In this document: piece after piece, positions 50,314 to 60,761 of the stretch | Layout of the letters: the number at the start of each line of letters is the position of its first letter | How positions within the stretch are numbered: position 1 is the first letter of the stretch | Source of the DNA: Rachicladosporium sp. CCFEE 5018 | Lineage: Eukaryota > Ascomycota > Dothideomycetes > Cladosporiales > Cladosporiaceae | Length of the DNA: 64,000 bases | Direction: 5' to 3' | Assembly: GCA_002077045.2 (NCBI GenBank) | Contig: KZ111157.1 | Span: forward strand, 726,126 to 790,125 | The notes under the pieces: generated by a model | Told to the model about the DNA's origin: nothing | The model's input: only the letters and a program-made list of their open reading frames with translations | Database searches by the model: none | Translations under genes and position numbers: made by a program

Positions 50314-50719
50314 TGGGAGATGGAGTGATGGGATCATGATGGGATCGTAATGAGGGAGATGGAGTGCAATGCAGGGGCGTGCCAGATACGCCAAAGCTTC
50401 AAGGCTTCACGCACGGTACTCTGGGCAGCGTGCTGACTGTGTGGCTTGTGGACTGGTCTAAGTCAGGACGGCAGTCGTGTGTACATATCTTATGAAGCAG
50501 TACCACCACCCAGTTAAGCCCCTAGCATGTGTCATGCGCTGGGAAATCGTCGCACGAAAGCCACGACAGCAGCCACATACGAACTATGCGTGTTCGGCAT
50601 AGCACAATTACAAGGCGTTCGATGCGCAAGATGATGTTTATGTTCTGCTACTCTAAAGCAGTATATGGTACAAATGCCTAGTACTTTCAATGCCGGTGGC
50701 TCACTTGCTCCAAACCCGA
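50314..50719. other. Convergent 3' region, QCR9 / OST3
   Basis: Two 3' regions. No gene seen. Confidence 0.5.
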
Positions 50720-51869
50720 CTAGAACGGCGGCAACCAGAACGGGTAGCCACCATTCTTGATCCGGAACACGCTCAACAGGAAGGAGTACATGCCGAGTAG
50801 CACGCCTCCCCAGACGAACACTGCTATTTGCTGAGAGCGTGGGTCCGCCATGCGCGGCACCTTGAGTGCGAGTGAGATGGTCGCGAATGACAGTATGCCG
50901 TCTGTGATGTAGTAAGTGGTCTGAACAATCGGCACGATGAGGCAATACATACACATTGCAGCAACGATCTGCGTCTCCAGGCCGAATTGGTTCTGGAACC
51001 CGCCAGCGAAGTAGCTGACTTTACCCTTCCCATCGGAAGACACATACGGCACCTTCCTAATGTGATTGAACATGTGGCCTGAAGTGAAGAGCAAGACGAG
51101 AATCAAGCTGATGGCAGCCCAGAGATTGCGGTTCTGGATGACGGGCATGATGTATGGCGTCGCAACTGAGGCGAACGTGATGAAGCCGAGGACTGCTGTC
51201 GTGATCGTGACGATCTTGACGTAGTTGATTGGGCGTACCACGGGTGGGTGAGGAATGTCGGGAAGCTGGCGGACGATCCAGGCGTGGACGGGATCTGCCT
51301 TCTCGGTGCTGCGCGAACGTCAGTATCGGTTCTAATTGGACAAGAGACCCACAGCTTACCCAGAGCCAAAGTCGAAGCGCACAGGGGTAGCGTCGGCTTT
51401 CGCATTCGGTCCAATTGTAGGATGGAAGAGGAGAAGCACAGGTGCTGTTTGTAGTTGGAGCTAGCAAGATATGAGTCTGTGTAATAATTGTCTCGTTCAT
51501 GTACACTCCAACACATACCGACTGAAAAGTTCCCTTGCCATCACTGAAGTCCAATGTCCCGTACAGCAGTCGTCCCTCGCCCTGCTTGTCGCCCTTCATC
51601 CAGCTGCGAGCCAGCAAATCCCACTCCGGCTGAAAGTCCCGACATAGTCCGCACCCGAATCTTGCCTCCAGCGCGGTGAGAAGTACTGCTACCGAGTAGT
51701 CTCGTGGTGCCTTTGTGAGCTCTGCATATGAGGCATCATCGAGCTTGACTGGAGCGGAAGCCGAGAGTGCTTTGCTTTGGAACTTGCTGAAGCTGTCAGA
51801 TGGTGCTTTCTTGGCAGCCAGCGCTGTGAAAGGTAGCAGCGATGCTGTGAGGAGAGTGAGTAGTCTCAT
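50720..51869 (-). CDS. OST3: Oligosaccharyltransferase subunit Ost3/Ost6 (thioredoxin-like)
   Basis: Exons 51869-51519, 51460-51360 and 51308-50720 with introns of 58 and 51 nt encode 346 residues. A signal peptide (MRLLTLLTASLLPFTALA) leads to a lumenal thioredoxin fold with the CXXC redox pair in FGCGLCRDF (Cys73, Cys76) and APVLLLFHPTIGP. Four membrane helices follow. The motif FNHIRKVPY and the C-terminal FRIKNGGYPFWLPPF fit the family. Ost3/Ost6 holds substrate proteins by mixed disulfides so that the ER oligosaccharyltransferase can glycosylate nearby Asn residues. Confidence 0.95.
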
Positions 51870-52097
51870 GGCGGCGATGTGGGAGTCTCAATGGCTGTCC
51901 TCAATGGCAGTTCGCAGTGTTAGAGTATGGCGGAGGTCAAGCTGTCCTCTTGGCATCAATGCCGGAACTCGGAGAAATTACTTCCGGTGTTTACTCAAGC
52001 GCGCGCTTTCGAGATCGTCCTCACAACGACGACCCATGATTCTGGCATACAGTATATCAGGGCACACGCATAGTCGTGCGAACATACTACAGCGAAC

Positions 52098-54092
52098 ATG
52101 GTTCCGCAGCCATCGACAATGCGAGCACAAGCTTACGAAAATGCATTGAACACATCTGCACTCGAGTTGAAGTACGCGCAAAACACACATACAGTCGACA
52201 TCATATCCAAGGATGAGGACATCCGTCGCCTTCGCTGTGACGTGCATATACTAGAGGACGACTGCGATGAGTTGCGCGATCTGCTGCAGCAGGAAGAGGA
52301 TCGATCTGATGCCTTCGAGAAGCTGGTGAACGAGAATCTGGCACGTGCCGAAGATGCGGAAGCGGCGCTTGTGGTAGTTGAGACTGAGCTGCGTGCGAGG
52401 GAGCATGATGGGTTGAGGCTGGAGGCTGAAGCGCAGGCTCTGCGAGACGCGCGACAGGACAACACTGCAGTCCTCACTGAGAAGCTGGCGCTCACCCGAG
52501 AGCTGAGCGTACTCAAGCCAGAGCTGGAGCATCTCAAAGCACAAGCCGAGTCAACTGAGCAGCTGTTGAGCGACAAGCTTGCATTGCAGCGACAGCTGAC
52601 CGAGATCCAGTGCGAAGTGGAGAACGCCAGACGGGAGGCGAAGCGCGCACTTGCCAAGCGCAGGAACACTGGCTTCGAGATCGCTCAGGAGGAGCAGCTC
52701 GACGATCTGAAGAAGCAGCTCGCGAAGGAAAAGCGTGCTCGCGAACGCGCCGAAGAGGCTACCGAGAATGCGCAGGGTGACATGGATGTCAATGACATTC
52801 GCAAGCAGCTGAGTCGCGAGAAGAAGGCGAGGGAGAAGTTGGAAGAGGAACTTGCCGCAATGCAGGAGAACACGCAGATTGAGGACGTGCGTAAGGACTT
52901 GCTCAAGGAGAAGAAGACTAAGCAGCGTCTTGAGGATGTGGTCGAGACTTTGCAAGCAGAGCTTGACAAGGAGAGGAAGACTGCTGCTCGTGCTGCGAAG
53001 CGGGCTGATGGCAATGCTGAGGCTGATAACCAGGCCGAGGAGCTGCGTCAGGAGCTGGCAAAGGAGAAGAAGGAGCGTCAGCGCGCTGAGAAGAACGTGG
53101 CTCAAGCTGCTGAAGAGCACGAGGCGCAGCAGGCGACTTTGAACGACAAGCTCAACCAGTTCCGCCGGAAGCTGAAAGACACGAAGGACAAGCTCAAGGA
53201 AGCCGAAGTCCAGCTCACGGCCGCGAAGGAGGCAGCACCGCCAGCAGCAAAGAAGGCACCAGCCAGGCCCGCCGCGAAAGCCGCTACAGCCAAGGGACCC
53301 GCCGCCGTCAACGCGAAGAAGCGCTCAGCCGCTACCATGGATCCCGACGCCAGCAACCTCGGCACGCCTGGCGATGGCCCAGCAGCTAAGCGTGGCCGCA
53401 AGGCAGCCGGCGTCGGCGACAAAAGCACCTTCTCCATCACGCCATTCCTTAACAGGACAATGACGACTGATGTTGAGAAGGACGGTTCAGATGTCGAGGC
53501 GCAGTCACCAGCAGCCAAGAAGGCACCTGCGAAGAAGGCTCTTGCTCCCGCTGCGTCGAGTAAGGCAAACGCTCAGCCTGCGAAGAAGCCTGCTGTCCAG
53601 CGCAAGCCGAAGATGCCTGTCATGGCTGTCGTGGCTGAGGAGGATGAGAACGTACATGCACAAGGTCAGGAGAACGCGAAGCCGGCTGCTGGGATGAAGA
53701 TTAAGACTAAGGTCACCGATGGGAGTGAGAATGTTTCCAGCAAGCCGAAACCGCGCAAGTCGCTTGTGGACTTTGAGACTTTCCGTCAGCAGGACGCCAG
53801 GGTTACGCAGGTGCAGCCGAAGAAGCGGAAGCTTGGTGGGCTCGGGAAGACACTGTTCGACGAGGAGGAAGAGGCGTTGCCTGCGGCGAAGACTGGCTTT
53901 GGCAGTAGGGCGCTGTTCGGAACGAAGGGGTACGGTGTGCTGGCTGGTGGGAAGAAGGGCTCGAGTCTCATCGGGAAGAGCAGTGGGGTTGGAAGGAGCG
54001 TCTTGCTGAGCGCCGCAGATGGGAGCGGGTTTCAGTTCTCGCCGCTGAAGAGGAGTCGGAAGATCAATCTTGACGACACGCTGAGAGGGTGA
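52098..54092 (+). CDS. Long coiled-coil nuclear protein, unknown (monopolin Mde4/Lrs4-like is one possibility)
   Basis: One exon of 664 residues. Residues about 10-375 form a near-continuous coiled coil with repeated KEKKERQRAE-type segments. The middle is Ala/Lys/Pro-rich like histone H1. The C-terminal third has short conserved-looking islands: STFSITPFLNRT, KKRKLGGLGKTLFDEEEE and FQFSPLKRSRK, the last ones with likely nuclear localisation signals and a CDK-type SPLK site. This layout occurs in kinetochore and chromosome proteins such as monopolin subunits, but I cannot confirm it. It shares a 228-bp promoter with OST3. Confidence 0.75.
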   Translation: MVPQPSTMRAQAYENALNTSALELKYAQNTHTVDIISKDEDIRRLRCDVHILEDDCDELRDLLQQEEDRSDAFEKLVNENLARAEDAEAALVVVETELRAREHDGLRLEAEAQALRDARQDNTAVLTEKLALTRELSVLKPELEHLKAQAESTEQLLSDKLALQRQLTEIQCEVENARREAKRALAKRRNTGFEIAQEEQLDDLKKQLAKEKRARERAEEATENAQGDMDVNDIRKQLSREKKAREKLEEELAAMQENTQIEDVRKDLLKEKKTKQRLEDVVETLQAELDKERKTAARAAKRADGNAEADNQAEELRQELAKEKKERQRAEKNVAQAAEEHEAQQATLNDKLNQFRRKLKDTKDKLKEAEVQLTAAKEAAPPAAKKAPARPAAKAATAKGPAAVNAKKRSAATMDPDASNLGTPGDGPAAKRGRKAAGVGDKSTFSITPFLNRTMTTDVEKDGSDVEAQSPAAKKAPAKKALAPAASSKANAQPAKKPAVQRKPKMPVMAVVAEEDENVHAQGQENAKPAAGMKIKTKVTDGSENVSSKPKPRKSLVDFETFRQQDARVTQVQPKKRKLGGLGKTLFDEEEEALPAAKTGFGSRALFGTKGYGVLAGGKKGSSLIGKSSGVGRSVLLSAADGSGFQFSPLKRSRKINLDDTLRG

Positions 54093-54234
54093 GTCCGGGA
54101 AGGGGCATTGCGAGGAGATTTCGTAGGTCGACAGCGTCATTGTTCGGGCTGCGGACGAGGGGCACTGTGTGCTTCCACGATACCTAGGCTACATACATGA
54201 AGATTCGATACTTTCCTGAACCGTTCCTCCTCAG

Positions 54235-55319
54235 CTATGGCACCAGAATCGCCCTCCCTCTCACCTTCCCAGCTCCCAAGTCATCGATCGCCTTCTGAAA
54301 GTCCTCCAGCTTGTACTTGCTCGTATGTAACTTGACCTTGCCCTGAGCAGCAAGGACCATAAGCTCAGCCAGATCATTGTATGAGCCGACAAGGTTGCCC
54401 ACAAAGTTGATCTCGGTCGAGATGATGTCGATAGTAGGAATGTTGATGTTCTCGCCATAGCCAACGACGTAGTAGTTGCCAGCGCGACGTACCATCTTCA
54501 CTCCTGTAGCAGTCGATCCGCCTTCGGCTACAAAGTCGATGACGGCTTCCGCGCCTTTCCCGCCAGTGAGGTCGAGGACCTGCTTGACGAAAGCCTCGTC
54601 CTTACCGGGTTGGATTGTGTGATCGGCACCCAGCTGCTTCGCGAGAGCGAGAGCATCGGCATTTTGATCGATCACGATGAGAGACGCTGGACTGATAGCC
54701 TTCAGGACTTGAATGCCGATATGGCCCAGACCTCCGGCCCCGATCATGACCACCCACTCTCCAGGTCGGAGGAGCTTCGCAGCTTTGGCAACAGCATGGT
54801 ACGCAGTTAAGCCAGCATCTGCCAATGCAGCTACATCAGCCGGCTCGAGCGAAGGGTCCAGCTTGATCACACTGCGAGCGGTGGTCTTGAGGTACTCGGC
54901 ATACCCGCCATCGCTGTCTATCCCTGGGAACTGGGACGCTTCGCAATGGACGTCGTCTCCTGAGCGGCAGGCACGGCAAAGGCCGCAGGTCACGAGAGGG
55001 TGAAGGATCACTTTGTCGCCTACAGTCAGATTTGTGACTGCGTCGCCAAGGGCGTGGATCCAGCCTGCGTTCTCATGGCCGATGGTGTAGGGGAGCTTGA
55101 CGCCGGACTTTTCGGCCCATCTAGAAATTGTCAGTGAGAACACGGAGGAGTTGCAAAGGGTAGATCAACTCACTGTCCTTCGAGAATGTGGATGTCAGTT
55201 CTGCAGACACCTGCTGCTCCGATCTTGACGATCACATCCAGTGGCGATGTGATCTTCGGCTCAGGTGCTTCATCCAGTTGCAGGTTCTGGTTGTACCCAA
55301 CCACGCGAACGACTTTCAT
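54235..55319 (-). CDS. Zinc-containing alcohol dehydrogenase (MDR superfamily)
   Basis: Exons 55319-55174 and 55120-54235 with a 53-nt intron (GTGAGT/TTCTAG) encode 343 residues. Catalytic zinc ligands are in GVCRTDIH and GHENAG. The structural zinc lobe is CGLCRACRSGDDVHC. The Rossmann loop GAGGLGHIG is followed by an acidic residue (VIDQN), pointing to NAD rather than NADP. The sequence resembles bacterial-type NAD-dependent alcohol dehydrogenases. It probably oxidises primary or secondary alcohols in the cytosol; the true substrate is unknown. Confidence 0.92.
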
Positions 55320-56472
55320 GATGGCAGCTTTGCCTAACGGCGATGAGATGCAGTGATGAGGCCATGTTAATGTCGATCCGCAGTAGTCTTATGCTGTGTT
55401 TATTGCCGTAGTCTCCGGTCGAGAGGACTGGTGAAGAGGGGAAAATCGATGTATCTCCATGGCATTTGATGGATCATGGGCCTGGACCCGGAAGCATTCC
55501 GATGGCAATTGGAACCTCACCTCCTTTACGTGCATATCAAAAACTCAGTCGTTAGTCAACACATCTCCTGAGCGGGCCAAAACAACGTAGTAACGTGGCT
55601 GTGTGGCAGCATTGGTGTATTTGTGCCTCGTTGGTCATTGGTCGTTTGCAATCACAGCTCCGCGACGGATCAGCCCTCGGCACACACATGTCCTCCAATT
55701 GTCTCGCATCGGCAACGCGTAAGTCGTGGCTGCTCCAGGGCCGAACATGATCACTCAGAGGTGAGGCCGACAGTCGGCGGCCTCCATGGCAGCTTCCATG
55801 ACCATCGTGCTCGTTGTCATGATGGCGTCGCTCCGAGCGAACGTCAATCCCCCCCGTCTTCTCTCACATCCGCCTCTTTTGAATGCTTTGTCCTCCTATA
55901 CTTCCACCAGTGTATCTGCTCCAGTGCAGCGATGCAGTGCTGACGATGAGAGGCGCAATACTTTCCTGAGTGCTCGTTGGAAGTAGCTCCTCCTGGAAGC
56001 AGTGTTCCACCGCAGCACTCCCTCAGCTGGATTTGTGTGATCCACTGGTTACGATTTGGATGAGAGAACAAGAGGAGTTACTTGACCACGAAACAGACAG
56101 AGGTATACCACACTGACTATGCTCGGCTGGATGTTTACATCTGGAAGCGCACTTCAAGTGTCTATGCTCAATCGAGGTTGATTTTGGGAAGCTGCGATAC
56201 ACCGTTACATGCCTTCCGCCAGGTTCTGCCTTCAAAGCTACACTTCCGCCGCCTGGCTCGTGAAGCGCACCGCCGTCTCTCCCGCGGCGAAAGCGGGAGA
56301 CGCGTCAGCTAGGCTGCACTTCTTCACTCTGCTTCACGTCCTGTGTAACATCAACCACCTTCCAACACTCACCACATCGCCCTCACGCGATTTATGGCCA
56401 TCACCGAATCTGCTGTATCAGCCGCCTTGAGCTCAAAAAGAAAAGGTACAGTTGCAACACTTCTTCCCTGTG
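55320..56472. other. Intergenic, 1.15 kb, no gene supported
   Basis: Promoters of two divergent genes. Overlapping short frames between 55623 and 56430 lack motifs and conflict with each other. No repeat recognised. Confidence 0.45.
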
Positions 56473-57270
56473 ATGGCGAAATCCAAAGGCAGCGGCGGCG
56501 GCAGCAGCAGCAGCAGCAGTAGCAGACGCGGAAGCACTCATAAACAGCCATCGAAAACGACGCGCCCACAATTGCAGTCATCCCACCGTATGACCACACG
56601 CGGTCGTGCGACTCAATTCCGCATCATGGACCTCCCACCAGAGCTACGCAACGCGATCTATGCGCACGCTCTGGGAAAGCCTGACGGCATTCCTCTGCTC
56701 AGCTACCGCATCCCCGCGCTGCTCCACGTCAGCAGCCACATCCGCAGAGAGGCTATCGGTCTCTTCACTGGCGTGAATCATCTGCAGATCACGACGCGCT
56801 GCAACTACTGCGTCAAGACCTTACACTTCGCCAACAAGAACCATATGTACTACTACGAGGCTGGCATACTGGGCCACGATCGCCCCGTACCCTCAAGCAT
56901 TGCTCGCAAGAATTGGCCAATCCTCAACCATGCCGTCTTCGCTGGACTGGTCGTCGAGGTGTGCTGTTGCTGCTGTCCGGGAGGTACTCGCATTGCGACT
57001 CTCACGATCACGATCGATGGTGGGGTGCTCAAGACGCAAGTCGAGCTGTACCAGGAGGAGACTTTCCCGAAGTCGGCCAGAGAGGAGCTGAAGGAAGCCC
57101 TGGGCGTTGTTGAGAAGAACGTCTTGAAGGCTGTGAATGCTGTGTCGCAGAAGGCTAAGGGGACCGAGAAGGGCTTGATTGGGTTGGACATGGAGGATAT
57201 GAAGAAGATTGTGTCGAAGCTGAGAGTGCCGGTGGGTGGTGGGCTGGATGATCTGGAAGTAAATGGGTGA
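56473..57270 (+). CDS. 2EXR/F-box-like domain protein, unknown function
   Basis: 265 residues from the first ATG. A Ser homopolymer near the start is encoded by an AGC microsatellite (56491-56525). The domain begins RIMDLPPELRNAIYAHAL, the typical opening of fungal 2EXR and F-box-like proteins, and continues with PALLHVSSHIRREAIGLF. A cysteine-rich patch (EVCCCCCPGGTR) is unusual. The C-terminus is helical and charged. Such proteins form large, fast-evolving families in filamentous fungi, and no role is known for this one. Confidence 0.72.
   Translation: MAKSKGSGGGSSSSSSSRRGSTHKQPSKTTRPQLQSSHRMTTRGRATQFRIMDLPPELRNAIYAHALGKPDGIPLLSYRIPALLHVSSHIRREAIGLFTGVNHLQITTRCNYCVKTLHFANKNHMYYYEAGILGHDRPVPSSIARKNWPILNHAVFAGLVVEVCCCCCPGGTRIATLTITIDGGVLKTQVELYQEETFPKSAREELKEALGVVEKNVLKAVNAVSQKAKGTEKGLIGLDMEDMKKIVSKLRVPVGGGLDDLEVNG
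56491..56525 (+). repeat. AGC/CGG trinucleotide microsatellite
   Basis: Repeated triplets give the Gly/Ser run at the N-terminus of the 2EXR-like protein. Length is likely to vary between strains. Confidence 0.85.
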
Positions 57271-57638
57271 GAAGTTGCGGCAGGAAGGGAGATGCGAAGT
57301 GAGTCATAGCTCTAGGTTAGACACATGAGGTGGAGGAAGCTCGCTAACTGCCCATGATGCAACAGGTTATATGATTTGCTGGGCGATGGTCGAGGAGAGG
57401 GTGGCGAATTTGGAGGAGACGCCAGCATTGGGTCATTGGATGCAAGCGACTTGTTTCTCGCTTTACTGGTACACTGGTGATGACTTCACAGGGTGCACGG
57501 TACGGGAGCGTAGCAACGGTCAGCGTCGTACTCAGAGTGTCAACGTTCGGGAGCATGTGCACGGGAACAGGACGGCTTTTCGCGACTCTTACTTTAGTTT
57601 GTACAAGACACTTCGAACGAGGAACTCTTCGTTTTCTG

Positions 57639-58472
57639 CTACGTTTGCTCAAGCGCATCCAGTCGACGATCTGTAGTTCTCTGCTTTGTACACAGCGAGC
57701 GAATAGTCGCATGTGCGTCACGTAACTGATCTCGAATGTCGTTCAATTCCTGCTGGAGCGTCCTGACATGGCAGCATACTGCCCCGATGGAGGTCGTTTG
57801 AGCGTCGAACTGGTCTCTGGCGGCATCGGTGAAGCCGGCTAAGCGTGCGCCCAGTGTCGATAGGTCTTCGGGCTCATCTGCTATCGACGGCACTGGGCTT
57901 GAAACGCGGAGCGAGACGTTGCTACGGCTGCGACGTGACGTTGCGGAGTCTTCAGTGGTATCGCTGTGCCCAGTCGAAGTCGAGCATCGTTTTTGTCTGC
58001 TGTCTGCATCCAGCGTCGCAGTGGATCCTGGAGACCGTCGATGGCTCTTGCGGCTCCGCGACCGTTGCTTAATGGCGGGACTGAACGTCCCGTCGTTGAC
58101 CCTGATGACGGAGAATCCAAGCTCGTCCTCGGATGGGGCAGGCTCGATGACATGCGCGAACTGTAGCTCTTGCTGCGAACGCTGTCTTCTGCCAAACCTA
58201 AGACGCAGGTCAGTACTGCAGCATACTCGCACGGCGATCAGAGTCGACCGACATCTTACGAAGTTCACACTCCGGATCTCTCTCGTTGAGGCTGGTTCGT
58301 GGCTCTGTGGACGGTAAGACCTAATGGACGCTCGATGCTTGATAAGTACCAAAGATTCGGTTAGCGAACTAGCGATGGCCACGAGAGTGGTAAGTGCGAT
58401 TAAGACGACAAGTGGAATGGAATTGCGGAAGCCGCAAAAGCTGATGCTGTGTATGTATACGACCGCAGTCAA
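57639..58472 (-). other. Uncertain coding region: membrane segment plus coiled coil
   Basis: An open frame of 278 codons contains a hydrophobic segment (IPLVVLIALTTLVAIASSL), an Arg/Ser-rich middle and a helical end (VRTLQQELNDIRDQLRDAHA). It has no ATG anywhere, so a real gene would need an upstream exon. GTAAGA at about 58258 also offers a donor that would change the frame. The two structured ends hint at a real but mis-bounded gene. Confidence 0.3.
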
Positions 58473-58859
58473 AGCAACGAGAGACGTTGACTAGAGCGTA
58501 GAGGCAGTGCATGGGAAAGATCGTGCAGACTCAGGACAGGTGGTAGGGAGAGGTGGCTGTATGCCGACAGCGACTTGCCTGTAATGTATATTACTTAGTT
58601 GAATGTTTGTCTAGCGGCTGCATTGATTACTTGCGTGTCAGGCTCGATGTCTGTTCTGCAGGCTCTAGAGCTGCGGAGGCCAAACAGAGGGTGATCTGCC
58701 TCGCGATGTAGCCGCGCTCATTGGTACTCTCAACTTGCGTTTGCGAGCATACCTTCCCTGAAGCCAATCGTTAAGTATAGGCCCTGATGGTCCCGGACCA
58801 CTGGAGTGGACCTGGGGCAGCCCCGGTTCAACGATGGTGTATGGTATTGCCCAGAGACA

Positions 58860-59960
58860 CCGGTAACAATATTCGACATGTAGTGTAACCTATCCAGATG
58901 CGCAAAACAGCAGAATCGTAGCTCGTGTCAAACACAGGACCTTCCGCATTTCGATTGTCCAGACGCCCGGTCTCGAGAACTGAAATCTCGCACGCGCCAT
59001 CAATGCCAGCTCCGATTCATCGAGGCCGGGCTTAGACGCACTAGGAACGATGGCCAGCATGTAGTACAGGATCCCTGATGCACAGATTCAGAAGCATGTG
59101 GCTTGTGTTGATCATGAAGATACTCGTTTTCCAGCTCTCTGAACGTCCACTCCCGACCACCAAAGGTTCATAAATGCGCGACACTCGCGGGCTCCTGTTC
59201 GTCGAAAGTGCATTGCAGTCACCGAGTATGTCGGCAACGTGGCCGTCATGTAATGAAACGTTATCGGAGCATAGAGTCCGTAGCATTGCAGCATGTGTCG
59301 AGCATAGGACTTCTCGCTCTTCCGATGTCGAGACACCCACTCCCGACCTTCAGAAAGCCCCAGCCCGAGATCGTTCATGGAAGGCACATCGTACTGACTG
59401 AAGATCCCGGAACGTCGCCCAACATGTGAGTCAGTCCCCGGTAAGGTACAGGAGTCCAGGGACTGGGTGCATGTGTCGAACATTAGGGCTTTAGGGCGCG
59501 AAGAAGTTTATGAGAGCTTCTTAGGGAGCTGGTGGGTCGAGTGTTGCTGACAGGTCAGCTATGTGAGATGCGCAATCGCCGTAGATGCAGAATAGAAGCG
59601 TGGGTCGTGCTGTCGGAGATGGCAGCGCAGCGAGATTCACGGCCTGCAACTCTCAAGAGTGTGGATTTGTATTCGATTTCTCTTGTCTAGACAAACGCTC
59701 CCGATCACCAAATTCCCGAAGTCTAAGACCAGTCCAGAGCAAGGAATTCATCCCACTTTCGACAACCAAAACTTCACAAGTGCGACACTCATCCATCGCG
59801 GGCGTGTCGTGGTGACTGAGCATCCCAAAACGGTGGCCGACATGTGAAAATTGGTGCCCGGTCGCACATGTCGAGCTCAAGAACTTTTTTTGTTTTTCAA
59901 TGTCTGGACATACACTCCCGACCTCCAAAAATTCACAAGCCAAAGAAAAGTCCAGGTCAA
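58860..59960. repeat. Degenerate tandem repeat, about six units of roughly 180-215 bp
   Basis: The same ordered signposts recur: an ACATGTGA-type word, then about 60 bases later CATGTGTCGAG followed by CATAGGAC, then a pyrimidine stretch, CACTCCCGACC and a TTCACAA-like word. CACTCCCGACC is at 59149 and 59339 (190 apart), related words are near 58965, 59693 and 59912, and CATGTGTCGA is at 59292 and 59470 (178 apart). Units have diverged by point changes and small indels. Minus-strand frames across units show related peptides (HVGHRFGMLSHHD and HVGRRSGIFSQYD), so an old coding repeat is possible. Confidence 0.65.
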
Positions 59961-60084
59961 AACTTCGAAGCCCGCTTGCCGCCCAATTTACCTTCTACAT
60001 TTTACATCGGCATTCCCAGGGTGAGTTGCTTCCGGCAAGGAGGAGACATACTGATGCGTGACAGCGTAGTATGATATCGTCGCC

Positions 60085-60366
60085 ATGCGTCGCTTCGACA
60101 CCGCTCTCGAGATTACGAAGTCGACTAGCGACTCTTCTCGTGCGCAAGATGCGATGGACGCGCAGTCCAGCACAACAAGCTCATCGGTCTCGGCTGCTGT
60201 GCTCCCGCCGCTGAACATTCAGTTCGTTGATGATGCAGATCTCACGCTGCCGGGTATCGCTCCCCACACAGCTAGGACACCGAATAACACCTTAAGAGGC
60301 CGATGCTCCATCTGCGGGCGTGATGTTGGCTTGAACTACATGTGCCGCGGAGGACCTGGTAGTTGA
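60085..60366 (+). CDS. Small hypothetical protein with Cys cluster
   Basis: 93 residues starting MRRFDTALEITKS. The N-terminal half is Ser-rich. The C-terminal part carries CSICGRDVGLNYMC, a CX2CX8C cluster lacking a clear fourth ligand, so a complete zinc finger is not shown; splicing beyond the stop could supply one. Unknown function. Confidence 0.35.
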   Translation: MRRFDTALEITKSTSDSSRAQDAMDAQSSTTSSSVSAAVLPPLNIQFVDDADLTLPGIAPHTARTPNNTLRGRCSICGRDVGLNYMCRGGPGS

Positions 60367-60761
60367 GGAGAAAGCGGTAAGTAGCTTCCGATGTCCGTAG
60401 GGACAGCCGGATACATAGTAACATATATGGGAATGGAGATTGTTTAAGCTTCGTTGTCACCCATGTCTTTGCTAAATTCTCACTCAGCTCCGTACTGACT
60501 GAGACGTGGGTGTGCGCCATGCTGGATCGCCGTCGAGCAGGACATCGAGGACCATGCACATGCTCGTTGTACTCGTTGTCCTGTGCCGTCCAGTGCACAA
60601 CGTCCAGTGCATGGCTTTCCGCTCATTCCTCGTCAATGGCAGAACAGAGCAGGCACTGGCCAGCACCACCGAAGCTTTAAGCGCTCGAAAGGCCGTCTGA
60701 AGCTGCTCTCACTCAGGGCACACCTTCTGTAAAGCTGTCAACTCCAGTGCAGTAGACCATC
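60367..60761. other. Intergenic, no gene seen
   Basis: Promoter region of the zinc-knuckle gene. No clear feature. Confidence 0.45.

Noticed and set aside
52551..53120. 189-codon Leu-rich frame on the minus strand
   Set aside because: Antisense to the coiled-coil gene; the leucines mirror Lys/Glu/Gln codons on the other strand.
58860..59960. CRISPR-like array
   Set aside because: Units are about 180 bp and diverged, without short identical repeats and unique spacers, and the genome is fungal.
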